26,740 bases of DNA from an uncultured Candidatus Melainabacteria bacterium (GCA_934726055.1 CAKVCZ010000017.1:1-26740), one strand, 5' to 3'; shown: positions 1 to 8,464, counted from the stretch's first letter. The notes: generated by a model from the letters alone, not told the origin. Program-made: numbers and translations.

Positions 1-56
1 ACATAGGTATTACACAAGAAGAAATAGACATATCATACAATAATTTTGAATTATAA
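1..56 (+). CDS. C-terminal tail of an upstream gene (partial)
   Basis: The frame opening at base 3 is free of stops until TAA at 54-56 and reads IGITQEEIDISYNNFEL. Only 17 codons are visible, so no family can be named. It is listed because the codon pattern resembles coding sequence and because a 200-base promoter region for the hsd operon follows directly. It could also be a chance open frame. Confidence 0.35.
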   Translation, partial: IGITQEEIDISYNNFEL

Positions 57-158
57 AATATGCAACAGAATAGTTATTTTGGTGCATAATGGCGGTATTC
101 CATATATATGTTAAATTTTAAAATTAAATTTTTGTGGAAATTAGTTTAATTCTTTAGT

Positions 159-187
159 TTGACAATGTTATGTTTTTTTTATAAAAT
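159..187 (+). promoter_or_regulatory. Sigma-70-type promoter of the hsdMSR operon
   Basis: TTGACA at 159-164 and TAAAAT at 182-187 are separated by exactly 17 bp, with a T-run in the spacer. Transcription would start near 194, about 65 nt before the hsdM start, inside the palindrome at 189-209. Confidence 0.7.
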
Positions 188-188
188 A

Positions 189-209
189 GTGCATACAAAA
201 GATATGCAC
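189..209. promoter_or_regulatory. Palindromic operator candidate over the hsd transcription start
   Basis: GTGCATA (189-195) and TATGCAC (203-209) form a perfect inverted repeat with 7-bp arms and a 7-nt centre, immediately downstream of the -10 element. The half-site GGTGCAT recurs in direct orientation at 81-87 and 225-231, giving four half-sites around the promoter. This arrangement fits a repressor controlling the restriction operon; the regulator is not identifiable in the window. Confidence 0.5.
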
Positions 210-260
210 CTATATAACTATTATGGTGCATTGCAATCCTAAAAAGTTTTGGAGGTTATA

Positions 261-1832
261 TTGGATACTAGAAAAGAACAAGAACGTGCAGAATTGCATC
301 GTACGATATGGAACATTGCTAACGATTTACGAGGAAGTGTTGACGGTTGGGATTTCAAACAATATGTTTTGGGCATATTATTTTACCGATATATTTCTGA
401 AAATCTTGCTAGTTATATCAATAAAAACCAACAAGATGCAGGAGAGAGTGGTTTTAACTATGCTAGACTCTCTGACGAAGAAGCAGAAATAGCAAGGGGA
501 GAAATAATTAAGACAAAAGGATTCTTCATTCTACCTAGTGAATTATTTTGTAATATTCAAAAAAATGCAGATAAAGACGAAAATTTAAACGAAACACTAG
601 AAAAGATATTCAATAACATTGAAAATTCGGCACTTGGAACAGATAGTGAAGACGACTTTAAGGGCTTGTTTGTTGATTTAGATGTTAATAGTAATAAATT
701 AGGTGGAACAGTTAAAGATAGAAACGAAAAGCTAGTTAAATTATTAAATGGTATAGCAAGTATGAACTTAGGGGATTATAAAGACAATACCATTGATGCG
801 TTTGGTGATGCTTATGAGTTCTTAATGGGTATGTATGCAAGTAATGCAGGCAAGTCAGGTGGCGAATATTATACACCACAGGAAGTCTCTGAACTACTTA
901 CAAAGATTACTGTTGTTGATAAAACAGAGGTCAATAAGGTTTATGACCCTGCATGTGGTTCAGGTTCACTGTTGTTGAAATTTGCTAAGATACTGGGTAA
1001 GGACAAAGTAAGAAACGGTTTTTACGGTCAGGAAATCAACATCACCACATATAACCTTTGCAGAATAAATATGTTTTTACACGATATAGGTTATGAAAAA
1101 TTTGATATTGCACATGGTGATACGTTGAAAAACCCGTCTCCATTGCACTGGGATGAAGAACCGTTTGAAGCAATCGTTTCAAATCCTCCTTACTCAATCA
1201 AGTGGGAGGGTGATGACAATCCGTTGTTAATCAATGACCCACGTTTCTCACCTGCTGGTGTACTTGCACCAAAATCAAAAGCTGATATGGCATTTATTAT
1301 GCACTCATTATCTTGGTTAGCTCCAAACGGAACTGGTGCAATAGTTTGCTTTCCTGGAATTATGTACAGGGGTGGTGCGGAACAAAAGATACGTAAGTAT
1401 TTAGTTGATAACAACTTTGTTGATTGTGTAATCCAGTTACCTGACAACTTATTCTTTGGTACATCTATTGCAACGTGCATAATGGTGTTAAAGAAGTCTA
1501 AAAAGGACAACTCAACACTGTTCATTGATGCAACAAAAGAATGTGTTAAGGTAACAAACAACAATAAGCTGTCAGAAGACAATATCAATTCAATACTTGA
1601 AACATTCAAAGCAAGAGAGGACAAAGATTATGTTTCAAAACTTGTACCTAACTCAGAGATAGCAGAACAAGACTACAACCTATCTGTCAGTACATACGTT
1701 GAACAGGAAGACACAAGAGAAATCATTAACATAACAGAACTCAACAAAGAAATAGCAAGAATTGTTGAACACGAAGCACAATTGAGAACTGAAATAGACA
1801 AGATTGTTGCAGAAATTGAGGCAGGTGTCTAA
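261..1832 (+). CDS. hsdM: Type I restriction-modification DNA methyltransferase subunit HsdM
   Basis: HsdM transfers methyl groups from S-adenosylmethionine to adenine in the sequence recognised by HsdS, and is needed for both modification and the restriction complex. With the TTG start at 261 the protein has 523 residues, normal for the type IC (EcoR124-like) family. The N-terminal helical domain includes LHRTIWNIANDLRG. The SAM-binding motif DPACGSG is at about 229-235 and the catalytic NPPY of N6-adenine methylases at 308-311. An open TTG start at 249 also exists, but GGAGG at 251-255 lies five bases before TTG 261 and therefore decides for 261. The stop overlaps the hsdS ATG (TAATG), so the two are translationally coupled. 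Intact, with no missing motif. Confidence 0.95.
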   Translation: MDTRKEQERAELHRTIWNIANDLRGSVDGWDFKQYVLGILFYRYISENLASYINKNQQDAGESGFNYARLSDEEAEIARGEIIKTKGFFILPSELFCNIQKNADKDENLNETLEKIFNNIENSALGTDSEDDFKGLFVDLDVNSNKLGGTVKDRNEKLVKLLNGIASMNLGDYKDNTIDAFGDAYEFLMGMYASNAGKSGGEYYTPQEVSELLTKITVVDKTEVNKVYDPACGSGSLLLKFAKILGKDKVRNGFYGQEINITTYNLCRINMFLHDIGYEKFDIAHGDTLKNPSPLHWDEEPFEAIVSNPPYSIKWEGDDNPLLINDPRFSPAGVLAPKSKADMAFIMHSLSWLAPNGTGAIVCFPGIMYRGGAEQKIRKYLVDNNFVDCVIQLPDNLFFGTSIATCIMVLKKSKKDNSTLFIDATKECVKVTNNNKLSEDNINSILETFKAREDKDYVSKLVPNSEIAEQDYNLSVSTYVEQEDTREIINITELNKEIARIVEHEAQLRTEIDKIVAEIEAGV

Positions 1833-3124
1833 TGAGTAAACTTGATGAACTGATAAAGACACTCTGTCCTGACGGGGTTGAATATAAACCACTTTGGTCG
1901 TTGACAGCTTGGGATAAAAAGTTTAATGGCGTAGATAAATCTATGCAAAGAAAAGTGTGTAATTATAAATATTACTTGTCTGCTGATTTTGATAAGGTAG
2001 AAGACCCAAACGGTGATGTATTGTATCTCTCTACTGGTATAACTTCTAATAAAAGATATACAACAAAGGACTTGGCAGGAGATTATTTGGCATATGGTGA
2101 GGTTGTGTGCATTCCGTGGGGTGGAACACCAAATGTCAAATATCACAAAGGATATTTTGTAACGGGTGATAATAGAATTGCAACTTCACTTGATTGTTCA
2201 ATACTGGATAACAAGTTTTTATACTACTACTTATCACAAAATATCAACTTAATTAGTAGTTTTTATCGTGGTTCAGGTATAAAGCATCCAAGTATGAAAG
2301 CAGTCTTAGAACTTCCAATTCCTGTACCTCCTATGGAGGTGCAGTGTGAAATTGTCCGTATTTTGGACAATTTCACAGAACTTACAGCAGAACTTACAGC
2401 AGAACTTACAGCAGAACTTACAGCAAGAAAGAAACAGTATGAATATTACAGAGATGCTATTTTAACTTCTCCTGATACAGTAACAATGAGAATAGGTGAT
2501 ATATATGACTTTAAATATGGTAAAGGTAATACCATTCCTACGGTTGGTGTTGAATATAGATGTCTTAAAGAAATTGCAGAATTTCGTAACGGTAAAGGAC
2601 ATGAACAGGATATTGATGAAAATGGTAAGTATATCGTAGTAAATTCAAAGTTTATATCTACTGACGGAGAGGTATGTAAGTATTCAAATAAACAAATAGT
2701 ACCTTTGTACATGAATGAAATTTTAATGGTCATGAGTGATTTACCTAATGGTAGAGCATTGGCAAAGTGCTATTTAGTGGATGAAAATGATAAGTACACA
2801 CTAAACCAACGAATAGGTGCATTGCGTGCTAATGTAGCTGTGATTGTTCCTAAATTTCTTTACTATGTCTTAAATCGTAATGGTCAATTATTAAGATATG
2901 ACAATGGTGTAGACCAAACAAACTTACGTAAAGATGACATACTTGCCGTGAAAGTTCCTGTACCTCCTATGGAGGTGCAGTGTGAAATTGTCCGTATTTT
3001 GGACAATTTCACAGAACTTACAGCAGAACTTACAGCAGAGCTTACAGCAGAGCTTACAGCAAGAAAGAAACAGTATGAATATTACAGAGACAGACTATTA
3101 ACATTTAAGGAGAAAGTTGCATAG
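1832..3124 (+). CDS. hsdS: Type I restriction-modification specificity subunit HsdS
   Basis: HsdS (430 aa) selects the bipartite DNA target for both HsdM and HsdR. Two target-recognition domains (roughly residues 1-165 and 210-375) alternate with two almost identical conserved segments. Each segment contains VPPMEVQCEIVRILDNF, four ELTA units, and ARKKQYEYYRD. In EcoR124-type enzymes the number of TAEL units between the domains sets the spacer length of the recognised sequence, so the four 12-bp units here (2378-2425, and again 3014-3061) are a potential switch of specificity. The gene overlaps hsdM by one base and hsdR begins on the next base after its stop, so the three form one operon. The recognition sequence cannot be deduced by eye. 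Confidence 0.95.
   Translation: MSKLDELIKTLCPDGVEYKPLWSLTAWDKKFNGVDKSMQRKVCNYKYYLSADFDKVEDPNGDVLYLSTGITSNKRYTTKDLAGDYLAYGEVVCIPWGGTPNVKYHKGYFVTGDNRIATSLDCSILDNKFLYYYLSQNINLISSFYRGSGIKHPSMKAVLELPIPVPPMEVQCEIVRILDNFTELTAELTAELTAELTARKKQYEYYRDAILTSPDTVTMRIGDIYDFKYGKGNTIPTVGVEYRCLKEIAEFRNGKGHEQDIDENGKYIVVNSKFISTDGEVCKYSNKQIVPLYMNEILMVMSDLPNGRALAKCYLVDENDKYTLNQRIGALRANVAVIVPKFLYYVLNRNGQLLRYDNGVDQTNLRKDDILAVKVPVPPMEVQCEIVRILDNFTELTAELTAELTAELTARKKQYEYYRDRLLTFKEKVA
2319..2455 (+). repeat. hsdS internal direct repeat, copy 1
   Basis: About 135 bp that recur 636 bp further on with only a few differences (GAA/GAG changes in the ELTA units, one at the end). The copy holds four tandem 12-bp units GAACTTACAGCA at 2378-2425. 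It also contains a perfect inverted repeat with 13-bp arms (TGTGAAATTGTCC and its complement) around a 7-nt centre. Confidence 0.9.
2955..3091 (+). repeat. hsdS internal direct repeat, copy 2
   Basis: Second copy of the 135-bp element, with four ELTA units at 3014-3061, of which the last two use GAG for Glu. Near-identity of the copies offers a substrate for homologous recombination that would delete or exchange the second recognition domain. Confidence 0.9.
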
Positions 3125-6100
3125 ATGAGTACATATAATATTGTTGCATCCACAAATCAGAGTACGGTTGTATCAGAATACATTTCGGAGCCAAGAAAAT
3201 CAGATTCTTACCAATCGGAAGCAGAATTAGAACGCGAATTTATAAAAACACTTAACTCCCTAGGATATGATTACTTAACTATACACAAAGAACAAGATCT
3301 TATAAAAAATCTCAAAGTTAAAATTGAAGAACTTAATGATTACAAATTTACAGATAGTGAATGGAATAGATTTTTTACAAATAATATTGTAAATAGTAAT
3401 GATACATATATTGATAAAACTCGCAGGATACAAGTAGATTATGTGCAAGTCCTAAAAAAAGATGATGGAACGAGCAAAAACATAAAACTTATAGATAAAA
3501 ATAATATTTTTAAAAATAGGCTTCAAGTAATAAATCAATATGAATCAGAAGGTAAACGTAAGACAAGATATGATGTAACGATTCTAGTTAATGGATTGCC
3601 ACTAATTCACATTGAGTTAAAGCGTAGGGGAGTTCCTATAAAAGAAGCCTTTAACCAAATTGAAAGATATAAAAGAGATAGTTTTTGGGCAGAATCTGGA
3701 TTGTATGAATATATTCAAATTTTCGTAATTTCAAATGGCACAAATACAAAATATTATTCAAATACTACTCGTCAAAGCCACATACAAGAATTGAAAGTAA
3801 AGAACACTAAAAATAAAACAAGTAATAGCTTTGAATTTACTTCATTTTGGGCTGATAGTAAAAACAAAATAATACTCGACTTGACAGATTTTACAAAAAC
3901 ATTTTTTGCAAAGCATACAATATTAAACATTTTGACAAAATATTGTGTATTTACAGTAGATGATATTTTACTTGTTATGCGACCTTATCAAATTGCTGCT
4001 TGTGAAAATATTTTAAATAAAATAACAATAGCAAACAACTACCATAAGGATGGTTCTGTTGATGCAGGTGGGTACATTTGGCATACTACTGGAAGTGGAA
4101 AAACTTTAACTTCCTTTAAAACAGCACAACTTGCAACAAATTTGCCATTTATAGATAAAGTTCTTTTTGTTGTAGACCGTAAAGATTTAGATTATCAAAC
4201 AATGAAAGAATATGATAAATTTGAAAAAGGTGCCGCTAATTCAAATATATCAACAAATGTTCTACAAAAACAACTTGAAAATCCAAGTACAAAAATAATT
4301 ATTACAACAATTCAAAAGTTAGACAGATTTATCTCAAAAAACAAAAAACATGAAGTATTCAATAAACACATTGTAATTATTTTTGATGAGTGCCATCGTT
4401 CGCAGTTTGGGGAAATGCATTCAGCGATAGTTAAAAATTTCAAACACTATTATATTTTTGGATTTACGGGTACGCCTATATTTTCAATTAATTCTTCAAG
4501 TGGAGGAACATTTAATCTAAAAACAACAGAACAAGTTTTTGGCAATAAGTTGCATACCTATACCATAATTAATGCGATTACTGATAAAAATGTTCTTCCT
4601 TTCCGTATTGACTTTATTGATACTATGAAGAAAAAAGAAGATATAAAAGACAGACAAGTTAAAGACATCAACAAACAAAAAGCCCTTTCTGATTATAGAA
4701 GAATTTCTAATATTGTGCAATATATTCTTGAACATTTTAACCAAAAAACTAACAGAAATAAGCAATCATATTCGTTTAATCAGCTAACAAATATTCAAGA
4801 TGTGGCGAATACTAAACTTAAAAAATATATAGAAGAAATAAAGCAGAAAACAAGGCTTACAGGGTTTAATTCTATATTTGCAGTTTCATCCATAGATGAT
4901 GCAAAAGCATATTATGCAGAATTTAAAAGACAAATGAAAGAAAACCCTATGCAAGCTCTCAAAGTTGGTTTAATTTACAGCTTTGGTATAAATGAAGATA
5001 TTGATATTGATTTTGATATATTGGAAGAAGAAAATCCTGAAGATACATCAGGATTAGATAAATCATCAAGAGATTTTCTTGATATGGCAATATGCGATTA
5101 TAATGATATGTTTAAAACTTCTTATGATACATCCGCTGATAAATTTCAAAATTATTACAAAGATGTGTCTTTGAGAATGAAAAATAGACAATTAGACCTA
5201 CTTATTGTTGTAAATATGTTTTTAACTGGTTTTGATGCTACAACATTGAATACTCTTTGGGTTGATAAGAATCTCAAGTATCATGGCCTTCTTCAAGCTT
5301 TTTCAAGAACAAATAGAATTTTAAATTCAATTAAAACATTTGGAAATATTGTATGTTTTAGAAACTTACAAAAACAAACAGAAGAAGCTATATCTTTATT
5401 TGGTGATGAAAATGCTTCCGGAATTGTACTTTTAAAAAGTTATGAGGATTACTATTATGGGTATAATGATGATAAAGGAACTCATCATGCAGGATATAAA
5501 GAGCTTATAGAAAGATTAAAAGAGAACTATCCTTTAGGAACTTACATTATTGGCGAAAAAAACATAAAAGAATTTATAAAATTATTTGGTGGAATACTTA
5601 GAGTTAGAAATATTTTAAGTGCTTTTGATAAATTTGAAGGTGATACTTTAATATCAGATAGAGATTTACAAGATTACCAAAGTATGTATATTGACTTTTA
5701 CCAAGAATTTAAAAGTATGGATAACGCTGACAAAGAAGATATTAACGACGATATAGAATTTGAAATGGAACTCGTAAAACAAATTGAAGTTAATATTGAC
5801 TATATATTAGAACTTGTTAAAAAATATCATCAATCTAATTGTACAAATAAAGAAATTCTTGCCGACATTAATAGAGCAATAAACTCATCTCCTCAATTAA
5901 GAAGTAAAAAAGAGCTTATTGAAAACTTTATTATAACAGTCAATTCGGCAAACGATATTCAAGACGATTGGAAGAAATATATCATTGAACAAAAAGAGGT
6001 TGATCTTGAAAAATTAATAGAAGAAGAAAATCTAAAACCACAAGAAACTAGAAAGTTTGTTGATAACTCATTTAGAGATGGCATTGTAAAAACAACTGGA

Positions 6101-6226
6101 ACTGATTTAGATAAGATACTTCCTCCAATGGGAATGTTTGGCGAAGCTGGGAGAAAGCGTCAAGCAAAAAAACAGATAATTATTGAAAAGTTATTACAAT
6201 TTTTTGAAAAATATTTTGGAATGTAA
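3125..6226 (+). CDS. hsdR: Type I restriction enzyme motor/nuclease subunit HsdR
   Basis: HsdR translocates DNA with ATP hydrolysis and cleaves unmodified DNA at a distance from the recognition site. The 1033-residue length is close to that of EcoR124I HsdR. The N-terminal PD-(D/E)XK nuclease is visible as D150 in YDVTILVNGLP and E164-L-K166 in IHIELKRRG. The helicase motor follows: Walker A HTTGSGKT at 320-327, the DECH box at 421-424, GFTGTPIF, and later LLIVVNMFLTGFDA and AFSRTNRI. The C-terminal region (ENLKPQETRKFV to the end) is the helical HsdM-contacting domain of this family. ATG directly abuts the hsdS stop, with AAGGAG upstream inside hsdS. It looks fully functional and belongs to the same type IC family as hsdM and hsdS. 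Confidence 0.95.
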   Translation: MSTYNIVASTNQSTVVSEYISEPRKSDSYQSEAELEREFIKTLNSLGYDYLTIHKEQDLIKNLKVKIEELNDYKFTDSEWNRFFTNNIVNSNDTYIDKTRRIQVDYVQVLKKDDGTSKNIKLIDKNNIFKNRLQVINQYESEGKRKTRYDVTILVNGLPLIHIELKRRGVPIKEAFNQIERYKRDSFWAESGLYEYIQIFVISNGTNTKYYSNTTRQSHIQELKVKNTKNKTSNSFEFTSFWADSKNKIILDLTDFTKTFFAKHTILNILTKYCVFTVDDILLVMRPYQIAACENILNKITIANNYHKDGSVDAGGYIWHTTGSGKTLTSFKTAQLATNLPFIDKVLFVVDRKDLDYQTMKEYDKFEKGAANSNISTNVLQKQLENPSTKIIITTIQKLDRFISKNKKHEVFNKHIVIIFDECHRSQFGEMHSAIVKNFKHYYIFGFTGTPIFSINSSSGGTFNLKTTEQVFGNKLHTYTIINAITDKNVLPFRIDFIDTMKKKEDIKDRQVKDINKQKALSDYRRISNIVQYILEHFNQKTNRNKQSYSFNQLTNIQDVANTKLKKYIEEIKQKTRLTGFNSIFAVSSIDDAKAYYAEFKRQMKENPMQALKVGLIYSFGINEDIDIDFDILEEENPEDTSGLDKSSRDFLDMAICDYNDMFKTSYDTSADKFQNYYKDVSLRMKNRQLDLLIVVNMFLTGFDATTLNTLWVDKNLKYHGLLQAFSRTNRILNSIKTFGNIVCFRNLQKQTEEAISLFGDENASGIVLLKSYEDYYYGYNDDKGTHHAGYKELIERLKENYPLGTYIIGEKNIKEFIKLFGGILRVRNILSAFDKFEGDTLISDRDLQDYQSMYIDFYQEFKSMDNADKEDINDDIEFEMELVKQIEVNIDYILELVKKYHQSNCTNKEILADINRAINSSPQLRSKKELIENFIITVNSANDIQDDWKKYIIEQKEVDLEKLIEEENLKPQETRKFVDNSFRDGIVKTTGTDLDKILPPMGMFGEAGRKRQAKKQIIIEKLLQFFEKYFGM

Positions 6227-6341
6227 GTAGGTATCGGTTATCAATATTTATTGCATACATAATTTATAATTTAAAAGTTACCAATAGATAAAAAAGTATT
6301 AATGTAATTAACGTGGTTTCATCTTTTTTGTAATGTTATGT

Positions 6342-6370
6342 CCGTTTTTGACGTGTACATAATTTATACT
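6342..6370 (+). promoter_or_regulatory. Shared cassette promoter element, site A
   Basis: Core CCGTTTTTGAC at 6342-6352, then TATACT at 6365-6370, 11 bp after TTGACG. The flanks allow a short stem (TATGTC with GACGTG, partly by G-T pairs) around the loop. It precedes the first 21-aa peptide gene by about 39 nt. Confidence 0.6.
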
Positions 6371-6395
6371 TCAAATGTTGCAAATAAGAAAATGA

Positions 6396-6730
6396 AAGAG
6401 AGGTAACTATGCAGGTTGTTACTGTTATTTATAAAGTTTGTCAAGCAATAATGGCAGTTTTTACAGTGTTTTAAAATGTTATTATTCTCAATGGAGATAG
6501 AAAATGAATATACCAGATACAATTAACACAGAATTACTATCAGACATTCTAAACATGAAAATGCAAAATAAACGAGAAAGAGCTATAGAAATTATGGACG
6601 AGATAGATGTAGAATATACAGAAGAAAATTTCGAAAGAGCTTATCGCTTAATAGAAGAACGTGTAAGACTCGGTTATTTAGACAGTGACTATAACTATAA
6701 AGATATATTAGATATTGCAGAAAACATATT
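6396..6730 (+). repeat. Direct repeat, copy 1 (peptide gene plus start of acidic-protein gene)
   Basis: About 335 bp that correspond, at roughly 90% identity by eye, to 8642-8976 (offset 2246). The copy stops abruptly near 6730, where sequence of an hsdR remnant begins. Confidence 0.75.
6409..6474 (+). CDS. 21-aa hydrophobic peptide, copy 1
   Basis: A 21-codon gene starting MQVVT, with YKVCQAIMA in the middle and ending in Phe. A strong ribosome site (GAGAGG, 6398-6403) lies 5 bases before ATG. Two more copies occur at 8655 and 17024, each after the same promoter motif. Copies 1 and 2 differ at five codons, all synonymous, which is the mark of selection on the peptide rather than on the RNA. 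The peptide is almost entirely hydrophobic with one Lys and one Cys, so it could span or lie on the membrane. A type I toxin-like peptide, a membrane-active peptide or a leader peptide are possible; I recognise no family. Confidence 0.75.
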   Translation: MQVVTVIYKVCQAIMAVFTVF

Positions 6731-6776
6731 ATCAATGAAGAAGGTAAAGAGCTTGATTTATCTATTATTGATATAG
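6504..6776 (+). CDS. Truncated copy of the MNIPDT acidic protein
   Basis: Ninety residues. The first 76 or so (MNIPDTINTELL to LDIAENIL) match the 180-aa protein at 8750 with only conservative changes. The last 14 residues (SMKKVKSLIYLLLI) come from reading a foreign sequence in the wrong frame, so this copy has lost its C-terminal 100 residues. It has a good ribosome site (GGAGATAG) and follows the 21-aa peptide gene by 29 bases, so it may still be translated. No known function; the shared N-terminal part is acidic and helical. Confidence 0.6.
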   Translation: MNIPDTINTELLSDILNMKMQNKRERAIEIMDEIDVEYTEENFERAYRLIEERVRLGYLDSDYNYKDILDIAENILSMKKVKSLIYLLLI

Positions 6777-7339
6777 ATGAATTGAAAGCTGAATTTAGAC
6801 AAGTAAAGAATAAGAACCTCGTTATATCTGACCTTAGAAAATTGATTGAAGATAAGCTGGAAATAATGTTAAAGAAGAATAAGACCAGAACTAAGTTTGC
6901 AGAAAGATTTAAAGGTATTATTGATGAATATAATTCTGGTGGTTCACAGAATGAAGATTTCTATGAAAAGCTACTTGAACTTATGAAGCTGATGAAGGAA
7001 GAAGAATCCAGACATGTTAAGGAAGACCTATCAGAAGAAGAACTGGAAATCTTTGATTTGTTATGCAAAGACTCATTAACTAAAGAAGAAGAAAAGAAAG
7101 TTAAACTGGCAGCCAAAAACTTATATAATACCTTGATTGAAAATAAAAAGGAATTGTTCGTTGTTGATTGGCAGAATGACCCAACACCAAGAGAGAAAGT
7201 AAGAAGTAAAATCATCTCTGTATTGAATGAGTATCTCCCGGAAAGCTATGACCGAATTATATTCCAGACAAAGAGTGATATAATCTTTGAGCATATTGTT
7301 GAACAAGCAACTATGGGATATAACTGGTTAGCAGCATAG
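6725..7339 (+). pseudogene. C-terminal remnant of a second type I HsdR (DUF3387 type)
   Basis: The open frame from about 6725 reads EEGKELDLSIIDIDELKAEF and continues through NKTRTKFAERF, DEYNSGGS, DLLCKDSLTKEEEKKVKLAA, LFVVDWQNDPTPREKVRSKI and LPESYDRIIF to the stop at 7337-7339. This is the C-terminal domain found in HsdR proteins of other type I classes (DUF3387), not that of the intact EcoR124-like hsdR upstream. Nuclease and motor domains are absent. It is fused, out of frame, to the truncated MNIPDT gene near 6730. A TTG at 6782 could start a 185-aa product, but I see no convincing ribosome site. It is evidence for a second restriction system lost from this locus. Confidence 0.8.
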
Positions 7340-7376
7340 TAATTATACACACATTTTTTTATTATGTTCTTTATTT

Positions 7377-7589
7377 TTAAATTTTATCAATATCAAGACC
7401 TTCAATGCTAAAGGTTACACTATTATCTTGCTTGTATTTTTCAAGTTCTTCTTCTGAATCAAAATAAACAGACTCTTGAAAACCTTTCATTCCTATTTCC
7501 AAATTCGCTTTAATCTTTTTATTAGGCAATGTAGCATAAGCTAATATACAAGGAACATCGTCTGTATTGCATTTTAATTTGCTTTCCAA
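7377..7589 (-). CDS. Small hypothetical protein
   Basis: Seventy residues, starting at TTG (MESKLKCNTDDVPC), with AYATLPNKKIKANLEIGMKG and an acidic C-terminal half (FDSEEELEKYKQD). No signal peptide or membrane segment. It lies 33 bases downstream of the HTH gene in the same direction, suggesting co-transcription. No ribosome site is well placed for the TTG, and an in-frame stop lies just upstream, so the start is uncertain. A short ATG frame right after the HTH gene (5 codons) is out of frame with it. No family recognised. Confidence 0.45.
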   Translation of the reverse strand: MESKLKCNTDDVPCILAYATLPNKKIKANLEIGMKGFQESVYFDSEEELEKYKQDNSVTFSIEGLDIDKI

Positions 7590-7622
7590 GGATTTTTATC
7601 TTATTAATATAATCTCTCCATT

Positions 7623-7985
7623 TTACCCCCTTAATTGCACCTCTAATTGCTCAATTCTTTGAGCTATGTTTTCAGTTTCATAATTATTTTTAGCAAGTTC
7701 TAAAATAACCTTACATGCCTGTATTTTACTTTGTGCATTTGAATCTTTGTCGGTTATAATATTCTTTAACTCGTTAATAGCGACGTTACTTAAATAACTT
7801 GCTTTACCTAATGCAGATTCAAAACTTTGTTTCTTATGTGCTTTCAATACTGCTTGAAATTCATCTGTCTGTCTTATTCTTAAAAGAGTTCTGGTAGATA
7901 TTCCAGCTTCTTTTGCAACATCTGAAAATTTTATACCTTCTAGTATATTTTCAGCTATTTGTTCAAAGTTGTATTTACTATCCAT
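7623..7985 (-). CDS. Helix-turn-helix DNA-binding protein (phage/terminase-small-like)
   Basis: A 120-aa protein. Residues about 8-38 (EQIAENILEGIKFSDVAKEAGISTRTLLRIRQ) form a clear helix-turn-helix of the recombinase/terminase-small type: a substrate-reading helix after AGIS. The remainder is helical (KASYLSNVAINELKNIITDKDSNAQSKIQACKVILELA), and the end is a short coiled coil. This composition is common in phage small terminase-like and phBC6A51-type proteins, but no large terminase is present, so a regulatory role is equally possible. TATAAT lies 34 bases before the ATG on the minus strand. Confidence 0.65.
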   Translation of the reverse strand: MDSKYNFEQIAENILEGIKFSDVAKEAGISTRTLLRIRQTDEFQAVLKAHKKQSFESALGKASYLSNVAINELKNIITDKDSNAQSKIQACKVILELAKNNYETENIAQRIEQLEVQLRG

Positions 7986-8133
7986 AAGAGTTTGTCCTAT
8001 TTAATCTACCTTCTATTACTATTATAACAGTTTTTACAGGCTTTTACTACCAGTTTATCCTGTTAATTTAATAAAAATTAAGACAAAATATGCCATTATC
8101 GAGATATAGTTTTTAAGAAAAATTTTTTAAAAA

Positions 8134-8427
8134 TTACCCCCTACAAATAGAGGTAATACCATTAACTGCATAAATTTTTTTACTACAATATTTACTCTTT
8201 TTATATTTCTTTTTATTTTTACCATTCGATTTTTTATATATTTCTTGATTTTTTATATGATTTTTTTCTAACTCTTGTTTTTGTTTTTGTATTTCAGGAT
8301 TAGAAAGTTCTTGTTGAATGCTATAACAATTGGAACACATCTTTTCATTATTCACAACAACAAAAGAGATACTAGGTTTATTACATATTTTACAAATATG
8401 TTCGCTTTTGTGAATTATATATTTCAT
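8134..8427 (-). CDS. Small zinc-finger-like, Lys-rich protein
   Basis: Ninety-seven residues. CKIC at about 12-15 and CSNC at about 31-34 form a four-cysteine zinc-binding knuckle. The C-terminal half is very rich in Lys and Asn (NGKNKKKYKKSKYCSKK), which would favour nucleic-acid contact. No family recognised. No ribosome site is visible. Instead a -10 hexamer ends 7 nt before the ATG, suggesting a leaderless message. Confidence 0.5.
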   Translation of the reverse strand: MKYIIHKSEHICKICNKPSISFVVVNNEKMCSNCYSIQQELSNPEIQKQKQELEKNHIKNQEIYKKSNGKNKKKYKKSKYCSKKIYAVNGITSICRG

Positions 8428-8434
8428 ATAAATG

Positions 8435-8464
8435 ATTGTACTACAAAATAATTATAGTTTTCAA
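8435..8464 (-). promoter_or_regulatory. Promoter of the zinc-finger-like gene (leaderless)
   Basis: Minus strand: TTGAAA (8464-8459), an 18-bp spacer, TACAAT (8440-8435), then 7 nt to the ATG at 8427. Transcription would begin at or next to the start codon. Confidence 0.5.

Noticed and set aside
6240..6280. Additional promoter site in TTGCATACATAATTTATAAT
   Set aside because: It resembles the tail of site A but lacks the CC...TTTGAC core, and site A follows 80 bp later.
3125..7339. Replacement of the original hsdR of this operon by another
   Set aside because: The intact hsdR is itself of the EcoR124 type that fits hsdM and the TAEL-type hsdS; the DUF3387 fragment belongs to a different class, so it is from a second system.
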